A stretch of 64,000 bases of DNA from an uncultured Eubacterium sp. (lineage in GTDB: Bacteria > Bacillota > Clostridia > Peptostreptococcales > Anaerovoracaceae). Of the stretch, positions 36,101 to 44,905 are shown piece after piece; within the stretch, counting starts at the first letter, position 1; each line of letters opens with the position of its first letter. Both the position numbers and the translations under genes were made by a program. Below the pieces are notes generated by a model that saw only the letters and a list, made by a program, of their open reading frames with translations, made no database searches and was not told where the DNA came from. Location of the stretch: NCBI GenBank assembly GCA_946555345.1, contig CAMNSS010000014.1:27977-91976 (forward strand). The letters run 5' to 3'.

Positions 36101-36280
36101 AATAAGGTCTTTTTCTTGATGGATGGCCAGGTATCCGTAGCCTAAATCTTCCAGCAGGCGTATGAATTCTTTCTCAAGTTCCGCTTCACTTTGGTAAGCG
36201 TCCGAACGCTTTGTCTGCGGCTTGTATTCAGTTATGACAGTGCTTTCGCTGGATTGGGCGACGATGTTGAAATAACTCAC
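33167..36280 (-). CDS. hsdR: type I restriction endonuclease subunit R (system 2)
   Basis: The 1037-residue HsdR has nuclease motif VNGLPLIHIELKRRGVPI, Walker A IWHTTGSGKTLTSFKTA, DECH box IIFDECHRSQFG, FGFTGTPIF and motif VI AYSRTNRIL. The C-terminus is helical and ends in a Gly-rich and basic stretch. It is clearly diverged from the HsdR at 3.3 kb (DECH versus DEAH). It overlaps hsdS by 4 bp and is the last gene of a compact M-x-S-R operon on the element. Function: translocation and cleavage of unmodified DNA. Confidence 0.96.
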   Translation of the reverse strand: MSYFNIVAQSSESTVITEYKPQTKRSDAYQSEAELEKEFIRLLEDLGYGYLAIHQEKDLIDNLRIQLENLNGYQFSDDEWKRFFHEVLANSKNGIVEKTRMIQDDHVQVLKRDNGESKNITLIDKKRVHNNTLQVINQYAVSAGEGAAHDNRYDVTILVNGLPLIHIELKRRGVPIREAFNQIDRYQRDSFWAASGLYEFVQVFVISNGTNTKYYSNTTRFNHTKDANPHKAKKEKTSNSFEFTSFWADAGNRIIPDLVDFTKTFFCKHAILNILARYCVFTAENMLLVMRPYQIVATERIINRIEIANNYKRYGSVAGGGYIWHTTGSGKTLTSFKTAQLASKLNYIDKVLFVVDRKDLDYQTMKEYDRFEEGAANSNSSTAILKKQLEDSNAKIIITTIQKLATFIKKNIGHGVFDKRVVIIFDECHRSQFGDMHLAITKYFKKYHLFGFTGTPIFAANAGASRNPALRTTKQAFGDQLHTYTIVDAINDKNVLPFRVDYIKTMDQEPDIDDKEVWDINREKAFQAPGRIRLVTDYILAHFDQKTYRGNKTYTFSALQNITDVASANGRTAIEEIKRKQRISGFNSIFAVSSVESAMLYYAEFKRQMAEAPQRQLKIALIYSYGANEAETDGILDEENPEDASALDMASRDFLDAAIDDYNKMFHTGYSTDGEKFQNYYKDVSLRMKNKELDLLIVVNMFLTGFDATTLNTLWVDKNLKMHGLIQAYSRTNRILNSIKTFGNIVCFRNLQKRTDDAISLFGDKEAGGVVLMCGYKDYYFGYEDSDGKEHPGYAGMIEELTTKFPLPDGRIVGEQKQKEFIILFGAILRMRNLLASFDDFAGEEILSERDLQDYLGRYQDIRDEWKNRKPGGEKEDITDDVIFEIELIKQVEINIDYILVLVKKYHDSHCDDKEALITIRRAVDASPELRSKKALIETFIAGINDVSDVMTEWRSYVAGEREKQIASIIKEENLKEGETRKFIDMAFRDGSVKTSGTAIDKLMPPMSRFGGGNRAEKKQNVIQRLQAFFERFFGIG

Positions 36281-37503
36281 GCTTTCACCTCCTGAAATGC
36301 CAGCAATTTATCCCTGTAATATTCGTATTGTTTTTGCCGTGCCTCAATTTCGGCAGATAACTTGCTGGTGATGTCGTTACAGATTGCGCCAAAACGGTCG
36401 AGGACAGCAACAATGCGTTTTTGTTCTTCTATAGGAGGCACGGGGATTTCTAAGCTAAGAATCCGGGCTGCATTTAGATCCCCTCTTGCGCCCTCTTTTT
36501 TAGCTATTAATTCCTCATATTGAGAGCAGATACAATGAAACACATATTTATACAGTGCAATTTCAGAATTAATTTCGATGTTCAAGCAGTGCTGATTTGT
36601 TGTTAAAGGTATTTTATTAATTGCACAACGCCCTGCGGAAGCACCTGAAATGGCAACTATCACACAATTAGCAGGAATCCATTTTGCAGAAGTTTCTTTA
36701 ACCGCTAATTCTGTAATAAAGCAATCCGTTTTGTAAATATCATTGAATACAACTTCCTGTGTCCTTAACCAAGGTATCGTGCCATTTGTATAATAATTAT
36801 TATTGCTTTTCAATGGAGTACCACCAGAACAGCTTTTCTTAGAAATAGATTTTAACGACATCTTTTCACCAACGTTATTTAATAGATGTTTGCGGTAATA
36901 CCCATACTGCTTTTTTCTTGCCGCAAGTTCTTTCGTGAGTTCTGCCGTGAGTTCTGCCGTGAGTTCCGTGAATTTGTCCAGGATGTGGACAATTTCACGC
37001 TGGACTGGGAGCGGGGGAATCGGTATCCTGATAGCTTGAATAGAGGGTATACTTGAATGCACTACTTTTCTTTTAACTTTCCCTTTGCTTTTTTGCATCT
37101 GCGCTTCTGTGGTTGACAAAGCATAGGCAAGATATCTAGGATTCTCGTTGTGTTTTAGCACAACAATATCGCCACCTGCTAAACACTTTTCATAACCAAT
37201 ATAAGCGCAAGATTTTGCAATATCTTCAACGCTTTCACCTGTAATCGCAAATAAAATGTCGCCATGCTCAAAGTATTTCTTGCTTGTGAGTATGGATTCA
37301 TCCGTATATGAAACGCATTTATCAAACCATATTCCGTAAGTGGTATAGATTTCTCCATAACGAACACAAGGCGTCCCTTTTTCGCAAACTTGATTACGAG
37401 TAATACCTGCACCACGAAAAATATCAGTAGCAACTTCACCGAGCTTTTTATATTGCACGCCTTTTGGGCAAAGTTCCCGTAACAATTCTTCAAGTTTGGT
37501 CAT
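36277..37503 (-). CDS. hsdS: type I specificity subunit S with TAEL-type repeat (system 2)
   Basis: The 408-residue protein has two target-recognition domains joined by the spacer TELTAELTAELTKELAARKK QYGYYR and ended by a related EARQKQYEYYRDKLL. The spacer's ELTA units come from a 12-bp tandem repeat (gtgagttctgcc at 36935 and 36947, partial at 36959). In the EcoR124 family the number of TAEL repeats sets the distance between the two half-sites. The start at 37503 overlaps the HEPN-motif ORF by 14 bp. The recognition domains are AT-rich compared with hsdM. Confidence 0.94.
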   Translation of the reverse strand: MTKLEELLRELCPKGVQYKKLGEVATDIFRGAGITRNQVCEKGTPCVRYGEIYTTYGIWFDKCVSYTDESILTSKKYFEHGDILFAITGESVEDIAKSCAYIGYEKCLAGGDIVVLKHNENPRYLAYALSTTEAQMQKSKGKVKRKVVHSSIPSIQAIRIPIPPLPVQREIVHILDKFTELTAELTAELTKELAARKKQYGYYRKHLLNNVGEKMSLKSISKKSCSGGTPLKSNNNYYTNGTIPWLRTQEVVFNDIYKTDCFITELAVKETSAKWIPANCVIVAISGASAGRCAINKIPLTTNQHCLNIEINSEIALYKYVFHCICSQYEELIAKKEGARGDLNAARILSLEIPVPPIEEQKRIVAVLDRFGAICNDITSKLSAEIEARQKQYEYYRDKLLAFQEVKA

Positions 37504-38398
37504 TCTCTTCCTCCATTACGGCAAGGATTTTTAATCTTGTTTCTTCATTTTTCATGGAATCCCAATTCGGCAATTCAAATTCATCCAAAAATCCAAGTGC
37601 TTGTAATCTCTCAACAAATTCTAGACTTTTCTTATTCAGTGTTGCCCACATATTTTGATTGAATAAAACATTTATCTTAATGCAGGCGTCTTGCCTGTTT
37701 TGCAGACCTTCTTTGGAATTTAAACCGTTTTCAATCATGACAGCTTGACGAGCTTTTTCTTCTTCGGACAATTCACGAACATCATCAACATGATCAAGAA
37801 TGGATTTCGTTATTACCTTATCATAATCATAACCAAACATTTTTGCTGTCCTTCTATCTTGATCCTCTGTGCTAAACCTCCGCAAATAATGCTGACCTTC
37901 TTGAGATAGTTGATACGAGTGAAATGTCCCTTGCGGATACTTAACTTTGAAAATATCCCTTTCTATATCAGGCGTTATCCTGTAAGCATATCGAAACAAT
38001 TCTTTATCATGCGAAACATAATCTAAAGTTAATACCGAAGGAAGAAAATCCGAACACAAATCCTTGACCTTTTCAATTTGTATTTTCATTATGCTAATTA
38101 GCTCATCTGGCGTATTGAACTTTTGTTGCCTATAAGATTCATCCTTGTGCGCAGCGTTTTTATCCCTCTCATAATAGATTCGTTCTATGACCGGATCGGA
38201 TATTATTTTCTTTTTACCTTTGGGAAAACATTTATCCAATATAACGCAGCACTCAATGTAGAACTGCTGGCAAGTCCATGCTGTTCTTTCACGCAAATTG
38301 AAATTACAAAGACGGTTTTGAAAATCTTTTATAAAGCACAAAGTATCAATTTTCTTTTTAGCATCAATCAAATGCCTTGCAAGTTCCCACTTGCGCAT
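37490..38398 (-). CDS. HEPN-motif protein inside a type I operon
   Basis: This 302-residue protein lies between hsdM (4 bp gap) and hsdS (14 bp overlap). Around residues 75-87 it reads IYYERDKNAAHKDESY, which fits the R-x(4-6)-H motif of HEPN RNases in a helical N-terminal domain. The middle and C-terminal parts (YQLSQEGQHYLRRFSTEDQD, LSEEEKARQAVMIENG) match no family I know. Insertion of an RNase-like gene in hsd operons is known for prrC-type anticodon nucleases, but this is not PrrC by sequence. An accessory suicide RNase is inference. Confidence 0.6.
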   Translation of the reverse strand: MRKWELARHLIDAKKKIDTLCFIKDFQNRLCNFNLRERTAWTCQQFYIECCVILDKCFPKGKKKIISDPVIERIYYERDKNAAHKDESYRQQKFNTPDELISIMKIQIEKVKDLCSDFLPSVLTLDYVSHDKELFRYAYRITPDIERDIFKVKYPQGTFHSYQLSQEGQHYLRRFSTEDQDRRTAKMFGYDYDKVITKSILDHVDDVRELSEEEKARQAVMIENGLNSKEGLQNRQDACIKINVLFNQNMWATLNKKSLEFVERLQALGFLDEFELPNWDSMKNEETRLKILAVMEEENDQT

Positions 38399-38401
38399 AG
38401 C

Positions 38402-39976
38402 CTATACCTCTATCTCCCCGATAATCTTATCGATCTCATCCCTCAGCACATTTTCCCGTGCCACGATCCCTGCAATTTCTGCATTCAGCTTCACAATATC
38501 AATCTTTTCACGGGTATCCTCCGCTTCCACATAGGAAGAAACCGAAAGATTATAGTCATTCTGCTCATTGCCGATTTCTCCATTCGGTACAAGACGGGCA
38601 AAATACTTCTCGTCCTTTCTTTCCGCAACGGCAGAAACGATACGCTGAATGTTCGCTTCAGAAAGCCGGTTGTTTTTCGTCACCTTGACAAATTCGCCGG
38701 ATGCGTCCACAAACAGGATGGCATTGTCCGTTTTGTTCTTTTTCAAAAGCATAATATCAACGGATATGGTGACATTGAGAAAAAGATTTGCTGGGAGCTG
38801 GATGATGGCTTCCACATAGTTATTATCCACAAGGTATTTGCGGATTTTCTTCTCTGCGCCGCCGCGGTACATGATGCCGGGGAAACAGACGATTGCAGCG
38901 GCCCCGTTGCCCGCAAGCCAGGAAAGGCTATGCATGATGAACGCCATGTCGCCTTTGGATGAAGGCGCAAGCACACCAGCAGGGGAAAAGCGGGCATCGT
39001 TGATCAGGAGCGGGTTTTTATTTCCTTCCCACGGGACAGAAAAAGGCGGATTGGAAACGATCAGTTCAAAGGGCTGGTCATCCCAGTGCATCGGGTTAAG
39101 CAGTGTGTCCTCACGCACGATGCTGAATTTATCAAATTCAATATTGTGCAGGAACATATTGATACGACAAAGGTTATATGTAGTCAGGTCGATCTCCTGC
39201 CCGAAAAATCCACGCTCGATATTCTCTTTTCCCAAAACCTTTTCAACTTTCAGAAGAAGCGAGCCGGAACCGCAGGCAGGGTCATACACCTTGTTGATCC
39301 TCGTCTTCCCGATCGTGCCGAGCCGGGCAAGCAGCTCGGAAACATCTGCGGGAGTAAAATACTGGCCGCCCTTCTTTCCTGCGTTGGCGGCATACATGCC
39401 CATCAGGTATTCATAAGCATCACCAAACAGGTCAGGATTGATCCCGTCCGCCTGGAACAACGGCATTTTATCCACGCCGTCCAAAAGCTCTGCAAGCACC
39501 TTATTTCTCTTGGCAACCGTCTCCCCGATAGACTTGCTGTTTACGTCAAAATCATCAAACAGCCCCGCAAAATCATTTTCTGCGTCACCACTAGCGGCGC
39601 TGCCCTCGATATGGTTGAAGACACGTTCCAGTGTTTCATTAAGGTTTTCATCCTTATCCGCACGGGTGCGGACATTACAGAACAGCTCGCTCGGCAATAT
39701 GAAAAAGCCTTTCTCCTGCACCAGCCCCTCACGGGCAGGCTCTGCGTCTGCATCAGGCATCTTTGCATAATCAAAACCAGTGTTACCAGCTGCGTGTTCA
39801 CCTGCATTGATATAGGCAGCAAAATTCTCGGAAATATAACGGTAAAACATCGTCCCGAGAACATAAGACTTGAAATCCCATTCGGATACATGCCCTGCAT
39901 GGACAAGGTCGGTAGCAATTTTATATATGGTGCGGAACAGCTCGTCCCGCTCCTGGTCTTTCTTTATTTCAGCCAT
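38402..39976 (-). CDS. hsdM: type I DNA methyltransferase subunit M (system 2)
   Basis: The 524-residue HsdM has an N-terminal helical domain (YKIATDLVHAGHVSEWDFKS YVLGTMFYRY), GGQYFTPADVSELLARL, SAM motif VYDPACGSGSLLLKVE and catalytic LIVSNPPFSVPW, ending in a helical tail. It lacks the long C-terminal extension of the system 1 HsdM. It is the first gene of the second restriction operon, with an extended -10 promoter about 180 bp upstream. It methylates adenine in the HsdS-defined target. Confidence 0.96.
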   Translation of the reverse strand: MAEIKKDQERDELFRTIYKIATDLVHAGHVSEWDFKSYVLGTMFYRYISENFAAYINAGEHAAGNTGFDYAKMPDADAEPAREGLVQEKGFFILPSELFCNVRTRADKDENLNETLERVFNHIEGSAASGDAENDFAGLFDDFDVNSKSIGETVAKRNKVLAELLDGVDKMPLFQADGINPDLFGDAYEYLMGMYAANAGKKGGQYFTPADVSELLARLGTIGKTRINKVYDPACGSGSLLLKVEKVLGKENIERGFFGQEIDLTTYNLCRINMFLHNIEFDKFSIVREDTLLNPMHWDDQPFELIVSNPPFSVPWEGNKNPLLINDARFSPAGVLAPSSKGDMAFIMHSLSWLAGNGAAAIVCFPGIMYRGGAEKKIRKYLVDNNYVEAIIQLPANLFLNVTISVDIMLLKKNKTDNAILFVDASGEFVKVTKNNRLSEANIQRIVSAVAERKDEKYFARLVPNGEIGNEQNDYNLSVSSYVEAEDTREKIDIVKLNAEIAGIVARENVLRDEIDKIIGEIEV

Positions 39977-40156
39977 TGGTATTACTCCTTATTTGAGCGG
40001 TTCTGGCTCAGCTCTTTCAAAAGAGGGACAAAACCACCGTAAAAGATTTTGGTTTTCTTCATTTATCCTCTTGGGGCAGGAACACTTTTTACGCATATTA
40101 CGCATCAACCCGCATAATGATGCTATTTGATTTCTCATTTCAAAAGGTTACTTTCT

Positions 40157-40165
40157 ATTATATCA
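40157..40165 (-). promoter_or_regulatory. extended -10 promoter of the second hsd operon
   Basis: The minus strand reads TGATATAAT in an AT-rich stretch. The -35 is weak. It leaves a leader of about 170 nt before hsdM. Confidence 0.5.
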
Positions 40166-40302
40166 TAACACAAAGAGGTTCTCTTTACTTTATCAACACG
40201 CTCTTTTCTTCACAATCTTTAATGTGAAAATTCATGCCGAAGAGTCAATGCGTCTCATCGTACTATTTTGCACTCAATTTTACTTTATAAAGAATCGTAT
40301 TT

Positions 40303-42615
40303 TTACAGGCTGCTCGAAATGGAGTCCATAATTTTTTGCAGGCGTTTCTGACATCTTCTGGTATATCTTGTTCCCCCGTCATTTTTACTAATCACTTCAT
40401 CAATCCACTTTTTTGCCTGATCAAGATACTGTAAATCTTTATCTATCTCAAAAATATCAATGGCAAATTCCGCAAACCGGTTAGCATGGTATGCCTTTCG
40501 TTTATCATTCCTGTAACATTCCGTTAAAATATCCATTGCTTCGGTTCTCTTTTGTTTCCCAGTTTCATTGCGTTCATTTCTATTTGCCTCGAACAAAATA
40601 ATCGCACTTGTATTTCTGATACTAAAATTGTCAGGCCTTTGGCGCAATGCTTTATCGATATCCGAAAACGCTTCTTTAAATTGCTTTAAATACGCTCTGC
40701 AAAGCGCCCATTGTTGTAATGTATAAGGATTAGGGTCATAATCATATAACTCAGCATATATTTCATTCGATTTTTCTTTAAAAAGAGTGTAAAAGAATCT
40801 TGCATCGTATGCACTTCGTCTAAACAAATTATATTTGTAAATTTTATAAATTGATACTCTCTCAAGAAAATTGTTCACTACTTGAGAATACGCCTGTTTT
40901 AAAGATTTATCATCGATAAGCGCTTTTTTACAATAATATAAGAACAACTTTGATCTTATATCATAGTAATCCTGATCATCATCACATGAATCAACGGAAA
41001 CATCCAATTCCCTCAATAAGCCATTTGCCTCATTTACATATCTTTGTGTATCTTCATAAGATTGACAATCAAAATATGAAAACAAAATATCTGTCGACAA
41101 TGCAGAATTATTTCCAGACAAATAACACGAAAGTGCAACAGTTTCAAACGCTTGCGTGTTACGCTTCAGAACCTTCAAAAGAAGCGTTTTTATTCTTTCA
41201 GCGCTCATAGGATTTGCAATGTTTTTTAACATCATTTCTAATATTGAAAATTTTTCACCATCGTTATCTTTGTAATGAAATACATCCTTTCTGATTTTTG
41301 AATCAAGGGCATTATAAAATCTACGAGCTTGTTCTTGTGTGAAGTCCTCAATAAAATAATGTTGTATTTGTATATTTTCAATCAGATGTTTTGATGCCTC
41401 ATATGTATAATCCGTTGCTGTAGCAATAGTAGATACATTGTCCGCTTCTGCTAAAATTCTATATGCCGCCATATCTTCTTCGCAATTATCCACAAAAACA
41501 ACCGTTTCAGTTTCTGACAAATTGCTTAAAATATGTTTGCTCTTTTCTATTGTAAGGTCTTTAACAAACAATTTGTTTTTGTGGTCAACTTTTAATGCAA
41601 GCTGCATTAATGATGTAGTTTTACCTGAAAAATCTGTCCCTACAATAATGACATTTTTATGTTTTAAATGCTCATTATATATGTCATTCACAATATCGCA
41701 TTCTATAGCTTGCCTTGATAAAACAGAGTACCATTGTGTAAACCCTTTAATATAAAAATCACTGGCTGGCACTGCCGGAACTTGGTTTATAGATGGGATA
41801 AAGTATTTTTTTAAATTTTTGTTATTCTTTATGCTAGCTGGCTCTATTCGTTCTTGTCCATCTGTATTAGCAGCAATCCACTCGAACAGTTCATTTGTAT
41901 CTTTGGGAATTATATTGCATCCTAAGTTTCTAAATAATTTGATTTGTTTCTCATCATTTGGCATGCATTGTATCCAAATATCTTGTGTTCCATAAGACAT
42001 TAACTTTTGTACTATTTTCAATACTCCACTATCATGGAAACCATAGCCCCAGAATAACACAGGCGAATTTTTCATCTTTATAATAGCATCTTGAAATAAA
42101 TCATTATTCGCTTTATCTACTATTGCCAAATCAAATTTTCCAAAATATAATTTGCTTTCATTATTGCTAACCTCTCCGTGCAAAGGTATATAACAAATTT
42201 CAGATTGATCTTTCCTTGCCGCCCCATAATATGTCATACTCTTTAAATAGTATCTCGTATCTGATTCTATAGCTAAATGAATAATATTATCAATATTTGT
42301 TGTTATATAAGACAATATATTCATTTTATTTAAAAGGCGATATTTGGGATTTATGCTATTAACGTGAAACTTTTTCCTTAAGAAAGCCTGTAAATCATCT
42401 CCGTCTGCTAATGCGCACAATACTTCCAAATCATCCCCATACGTATCATATGGAAGGTTGAACACCTCGCACAATTCTTTACAAAGCTCTGAAACAATTG
42501 GCAAAGAATTTCCTTCTTCGTCTTCTAAACACGAAAACCCTGCACCAGTAAACAAGTTTATGCCCGTTTTTATTTTTTCCTTTAATAAATCCTCTCTATC
42601 TATTTGAATACTCAT
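40303..42615 (-). CDS. SIR2-STAND-TPR protein, Avs5-like antiphage effector
   Basis: AAAGGAGGTTTAGCT precedes ATG 42615, giving 770 residues. Residues 1-250 form a SIR2-like NADase: LFTGAGFS (22-28), YITTNIDN (104-110) with N107 and D109, LHGEVS (H146) and FWGYGFHDSGV. A P-loop domain follows, with Walker A VGTDFSGKTTS (326-334) and Walker B TVVFVDNCEE (371-380), then a helical region. A TPR-like C-terminus starts near residue 600 (YTLQQWALCRAYLKQFKEAF). The order SIR2, STAND NTPase, repeat sensor matches Avs5-type antiphage proteins, which deplete NAD after sensing phage protein. The gene is AT-rich and lies directly beside a restriction operon. Confidence 0.8.
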   Translation of the reverse strand: MSIQIDREDLLKEKIKTGINLFTGAGFSCLEDEEGNSLPIVSELCKELCEVFNLPYDTYGDDLEVLCALADGDDLQAFLRKKFHVNSINPKYRLLNKMNILSYITTNIDNIIHLAIESDTRYYLKSMTYYGAARKDQSEICYIPLHGEVSNNESKLYFGKFDLAIVDKANNDLFQDAIIKMKNSPVLFWGYGFHDSGVLKIVQKLMSYGTQDIWIQCMPNDEKQIKLFRNLGCNIIPKDTNELFEWIAANTDGQERIEPASIKNNKNLKKYFIPSINQVPAVPASDFYIKGFTQWYSVLSRQAIECDIVNDIYNEHLKHKNVIIVGTDFSGKTTSLMQLALKVDHKNKLFVKDLTIEKSKHILSNLSETETVVFVDNCEEDMAAYRILAEADNVSTIATATDYTYEASKHLIENIQIQHYFIEDFTQEQARRFYNALDSKIRKDVFHYKDNDGEKFSILEMMLKNIANPMSAERIKTLLLKVLKRNTQAFETVALSCYLSGNNSALSTDILFSYFDCQSYEDTQRYVNEANGLLRELDVSVDSCDDDQDYYDIRSKLFLYYCKKALIDDKSLKQAYSQVVNNFLERVSIYKIYKYNLFRRSAYDARFFYTLFKEKSNEIYAELYDYDPNPYTLQQWALCRAYLKQFKEAFSDIDKALRQRPDNFSIRNTSAIILFEANRNERNETGKQKRTEAMDILTECYRNDKRKAYHANRFAEFAIDIFEIDKDLQYLDQAKKWIDEVISKNDGGTRYTRRCQKRLQKIMDSISSSL

Positions 42616-42789
42616 AGCTAAACCTCCTTTTGCCATCTTTAACCTCATCTTAAATAACTTATATGTATGACAAATTATCTAAACTTTTTCTATACACCAC
42701 CTATTTATGCCTATAATGCCCTTAACCACCCGCTTACTTTTCGCTTATTATTTTTTGTTTTGGATTAAAATTAATTACATTCTAACCTT

Positions 42790-43320
42790 AAATCGCTGTG
42801 ACGGGCTGCTGCAACCTGCCGCCATGGGCTGGCAGTTTTCCATTCTGCGTTTTCCTGCCCGGTTCCATAGTTTTGCTGTGGCTGTTTGTTAAGCTTATGG
42901 CATTTGCAGCCCGCTCTGCCATCGGATATACCTGCAAACCAAGGCTTCTGCCAACATGAAAAGGATGCACCACGTTTCGGGCGTCCATCCTGCCGTGTCG
43001 GTCCGTCTTCCTACGGCTTACATGAAGGGACGCTTTGCAGTTTGCTGTGGCAGCCTGCATTGGTTTTTCCCTCCCTCGTTTCGCCAGTCAGCGGCTTTTC
43101 CCGTCTTCCCGTCCCGCAGGATACGCCTTGTTTCTTGTAGCACAAAAACAGACGGCTTGCATGGGCGTTTATTCCAAAGATGCGTGCTGTTGTCCTGGCT
43201 GGCATCCTGGCAAATGTCTGTGCCTGTCCCGTATGACGCAAATTATTCTTGGCAGTTTAACGGCATAAATTTATTGTCCTGCGCTCCCCGCACGGCAAAA
43301 AGTATAATATGCGGATAAAA
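42790..43320. repeat. spacer repeat A before the first orphan cassette
   Basis: This non-coding stretch shares blocks with 45770-46200: ctgccgccatgggctggc, aaaggatgcaccacgtttcg, and acggcttgca.gg.cgtttattcca followed by catcctggcaaatgtc. The blocks keep their order, so the two are diverged copies of one spacer of about 400-450 bp. No protein frame is conserved between copies. Confidence 0.65.
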
Positions 43321-43329
43321 TTTATAGTC

Positions 43330-43806
43330 TTAAAATGACGAATTGTATTCCACTAAGTCCACCGAATAATTGAATTTTTTTTGCAACATATTTGTAATAC
43401 TATCTTCCCTACTAATAAATATAGTCATTGTGCTATCCCACGCAATAATTTCAATTTCGGCTAATGGATGTTGCAAAATAATCGGATTTTTCCATAACCG
43501 CTCATTACCATCTGCTTCGGGAAACTCATACTGCATAATAATATCTTTCGATATGTTTTGAGGAAATGCCGAAAAAACTCCCCAAATCCATTGGAAATTT
43601 TCACTTTCAATCATTGCGGTTAAGTCCTCTCCTGTTATCCAGCAATAATCATTAGATAATACTTTCAAATTCTTTTTCAGTTGAGGATAACATTCATAGT
43701 TTGTTATTAGCCAATTATATTTTTTTTGAATATTATCAATTGACAAAAAAACTTCCTTTAGAAATGTAAAATACTTGTTCTCATTTTGTATAACTATACC
43801 TTTCAA
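43330..43806 (-). CDS. immunity protein of orphan Rhs cassette 1 (DUF2691-like)
   Basis: GGGAGGAGATTG lies before TTG 43806, 13 bp past the toxin stop, giving 158 residues; the track's longer start lies inside the toxin. It reads LKGIVIQNENKYFTFLKEVF, NWLITNYECYP, WITGEDLTAMIESENFQWIW and EIIAWDSTMTIFISRED. By eye this resembles DUF2691 proteins, which occur as immunity-type neighbours, but the match is loose. AT-rich composition and position directly after a toxin tip support an immunity role. Confidence 0.65.
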   Translation of the reverse strand: MKGIVIQNENKYFTFLKEVFLSIDNIQKKYNWLITNYECYPQLKKNLKVLSNDYCWITGEDLTAMIESENFQWIWGVFSAFPQNISKDIIMQYEFPEADGNERLWKNPIILQHPLAEIEIIAWDSTMTIFISREDSITNMLQKKFNYSVDLVEYNSSF

Positions 43807-43819
43807 ACAATCTCCTCCC

Positions 43820-44905
43820 TCATAGCCTCTTAGCTTTTCCATTTGTCCAATCCCACAAATGTTCATGTGGATATTCTGGATGTGTTTTAGGGTTTCCATG
43901 GTTCGTCATATCTACGTCTCGATATACTTTGCCAGTAGAATCATACCAACGTCTAGTTTTAACATTCCCGTATTTATCCAGTATATCTACGCTTGAATTC
44001 GGCATTCCTCTAGTCCCTGGGTTTCCATTACTAGTTACATGATTTTTAGCCTTTGTAGTATCAATAAAATTCCCTAAATTTGTTCTAGTAATTTTCTGCT
44101 GATTTTTTGTTGGTGCTTTCGTCGCTTTTCGCATCGCTATCGCTTCCGCTATGTACGTGGACACGTCCCCGGCGGTGTATGCCCAGCCTTTCTCCTTCAC
44201 CATAGTGGAATAATAGTCCTTTATCCCTTTGGCGGCGCTTGCTGGGTGGCGTGCCATGTCGGCCATGCCTTTCGCAGAATCCCACAGGATTCCCTGGAGC
44301 GGGCTTTGCCCTCTCGCCAGCGACGAGAATACCGTTTTGCCGAGCCCCTTCCCCTGCTTGTACAGGTTGCCCGCTGCACCCTGTACGAACCTTATGGCTG
44401 CATTCTTGCCTTTTGTGTTGCTTAGCGTTTTAGTGATTTTCTTGTCAATGCCCTTAATTTTATTTGCTGCCTTCCCCGCCTTGCAGCTTATGCTCTTCTT
44501 CAGCCGCTTCGCCTTCTCTTTTGCCGTCTCGACCTTTTTGGCTATCGCCTTTTCCCCTTGTTGTAGAGGCTCTTGGCTTTGCTCAGGATCGAGGTGCTTG
44601 TCTGCTTCTTGGTCGGTGTCGGTTTCTTGCTTGGGGTTGTCTTCTTTGAGGTCGTTTTCTTTTTGCTGGCAGTTGTTTTTGCCGGCGTGCTTTTCTTGGT
44701 TGTCTTCGGCGCAGGCTTGGCGGCTTTCTTGGCTGCCTTTTTGACGGCTTTGGCAGCTTTCTTTACACTGGCCTTCTTTGCTTTCTTCTTGTCGCCGCCT
44801 GGGTCGTTGTTGTTTACCGGGTCGTTTTCGGCGTAGGCATAGCGGTTCTGGCTTTGCGGGCTGTAGAGGTTTCCTTGGTAGCTGTCCGGGCTGGTTTTGT
44901 TGGCA
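43820..44905 (-). pseudogene. orphan Rhs C-terminal toxin cassette 1 (frameshifted)
   Basis: Homology to the main Rhs gene begins at about 44905 (NLYSPQSQNRYAYAENDPVN). It runs through the Lys/Ala/Pro-rich linker, LYNKGK and, after a frame change, KVETAKEKAKRLKKSISCKA to KGIKDYYSTMVKEKGWAYTA. The unique tip follows: SSVDILDKYGNVKTRRWYDS and PKTHPEYPHEHLWDWTNG, His/Trp-rich and probably a nuclease. The frame change lies where this copy has T4 (44550-44553) and both paralogues have T5, so one base is missing. There is no start codon or signal peptide, as expected for an orphan tip that works only after recombination into the full gene. Confidence 0.8.

Noticed and set aside
33167-39976. Second hsd operon as a duplication of the first
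   Set aside because: Motif variants (DECH against DEAH), HsdM length (524 against 854), gene order and spacer type differ, so they are separate type I families.
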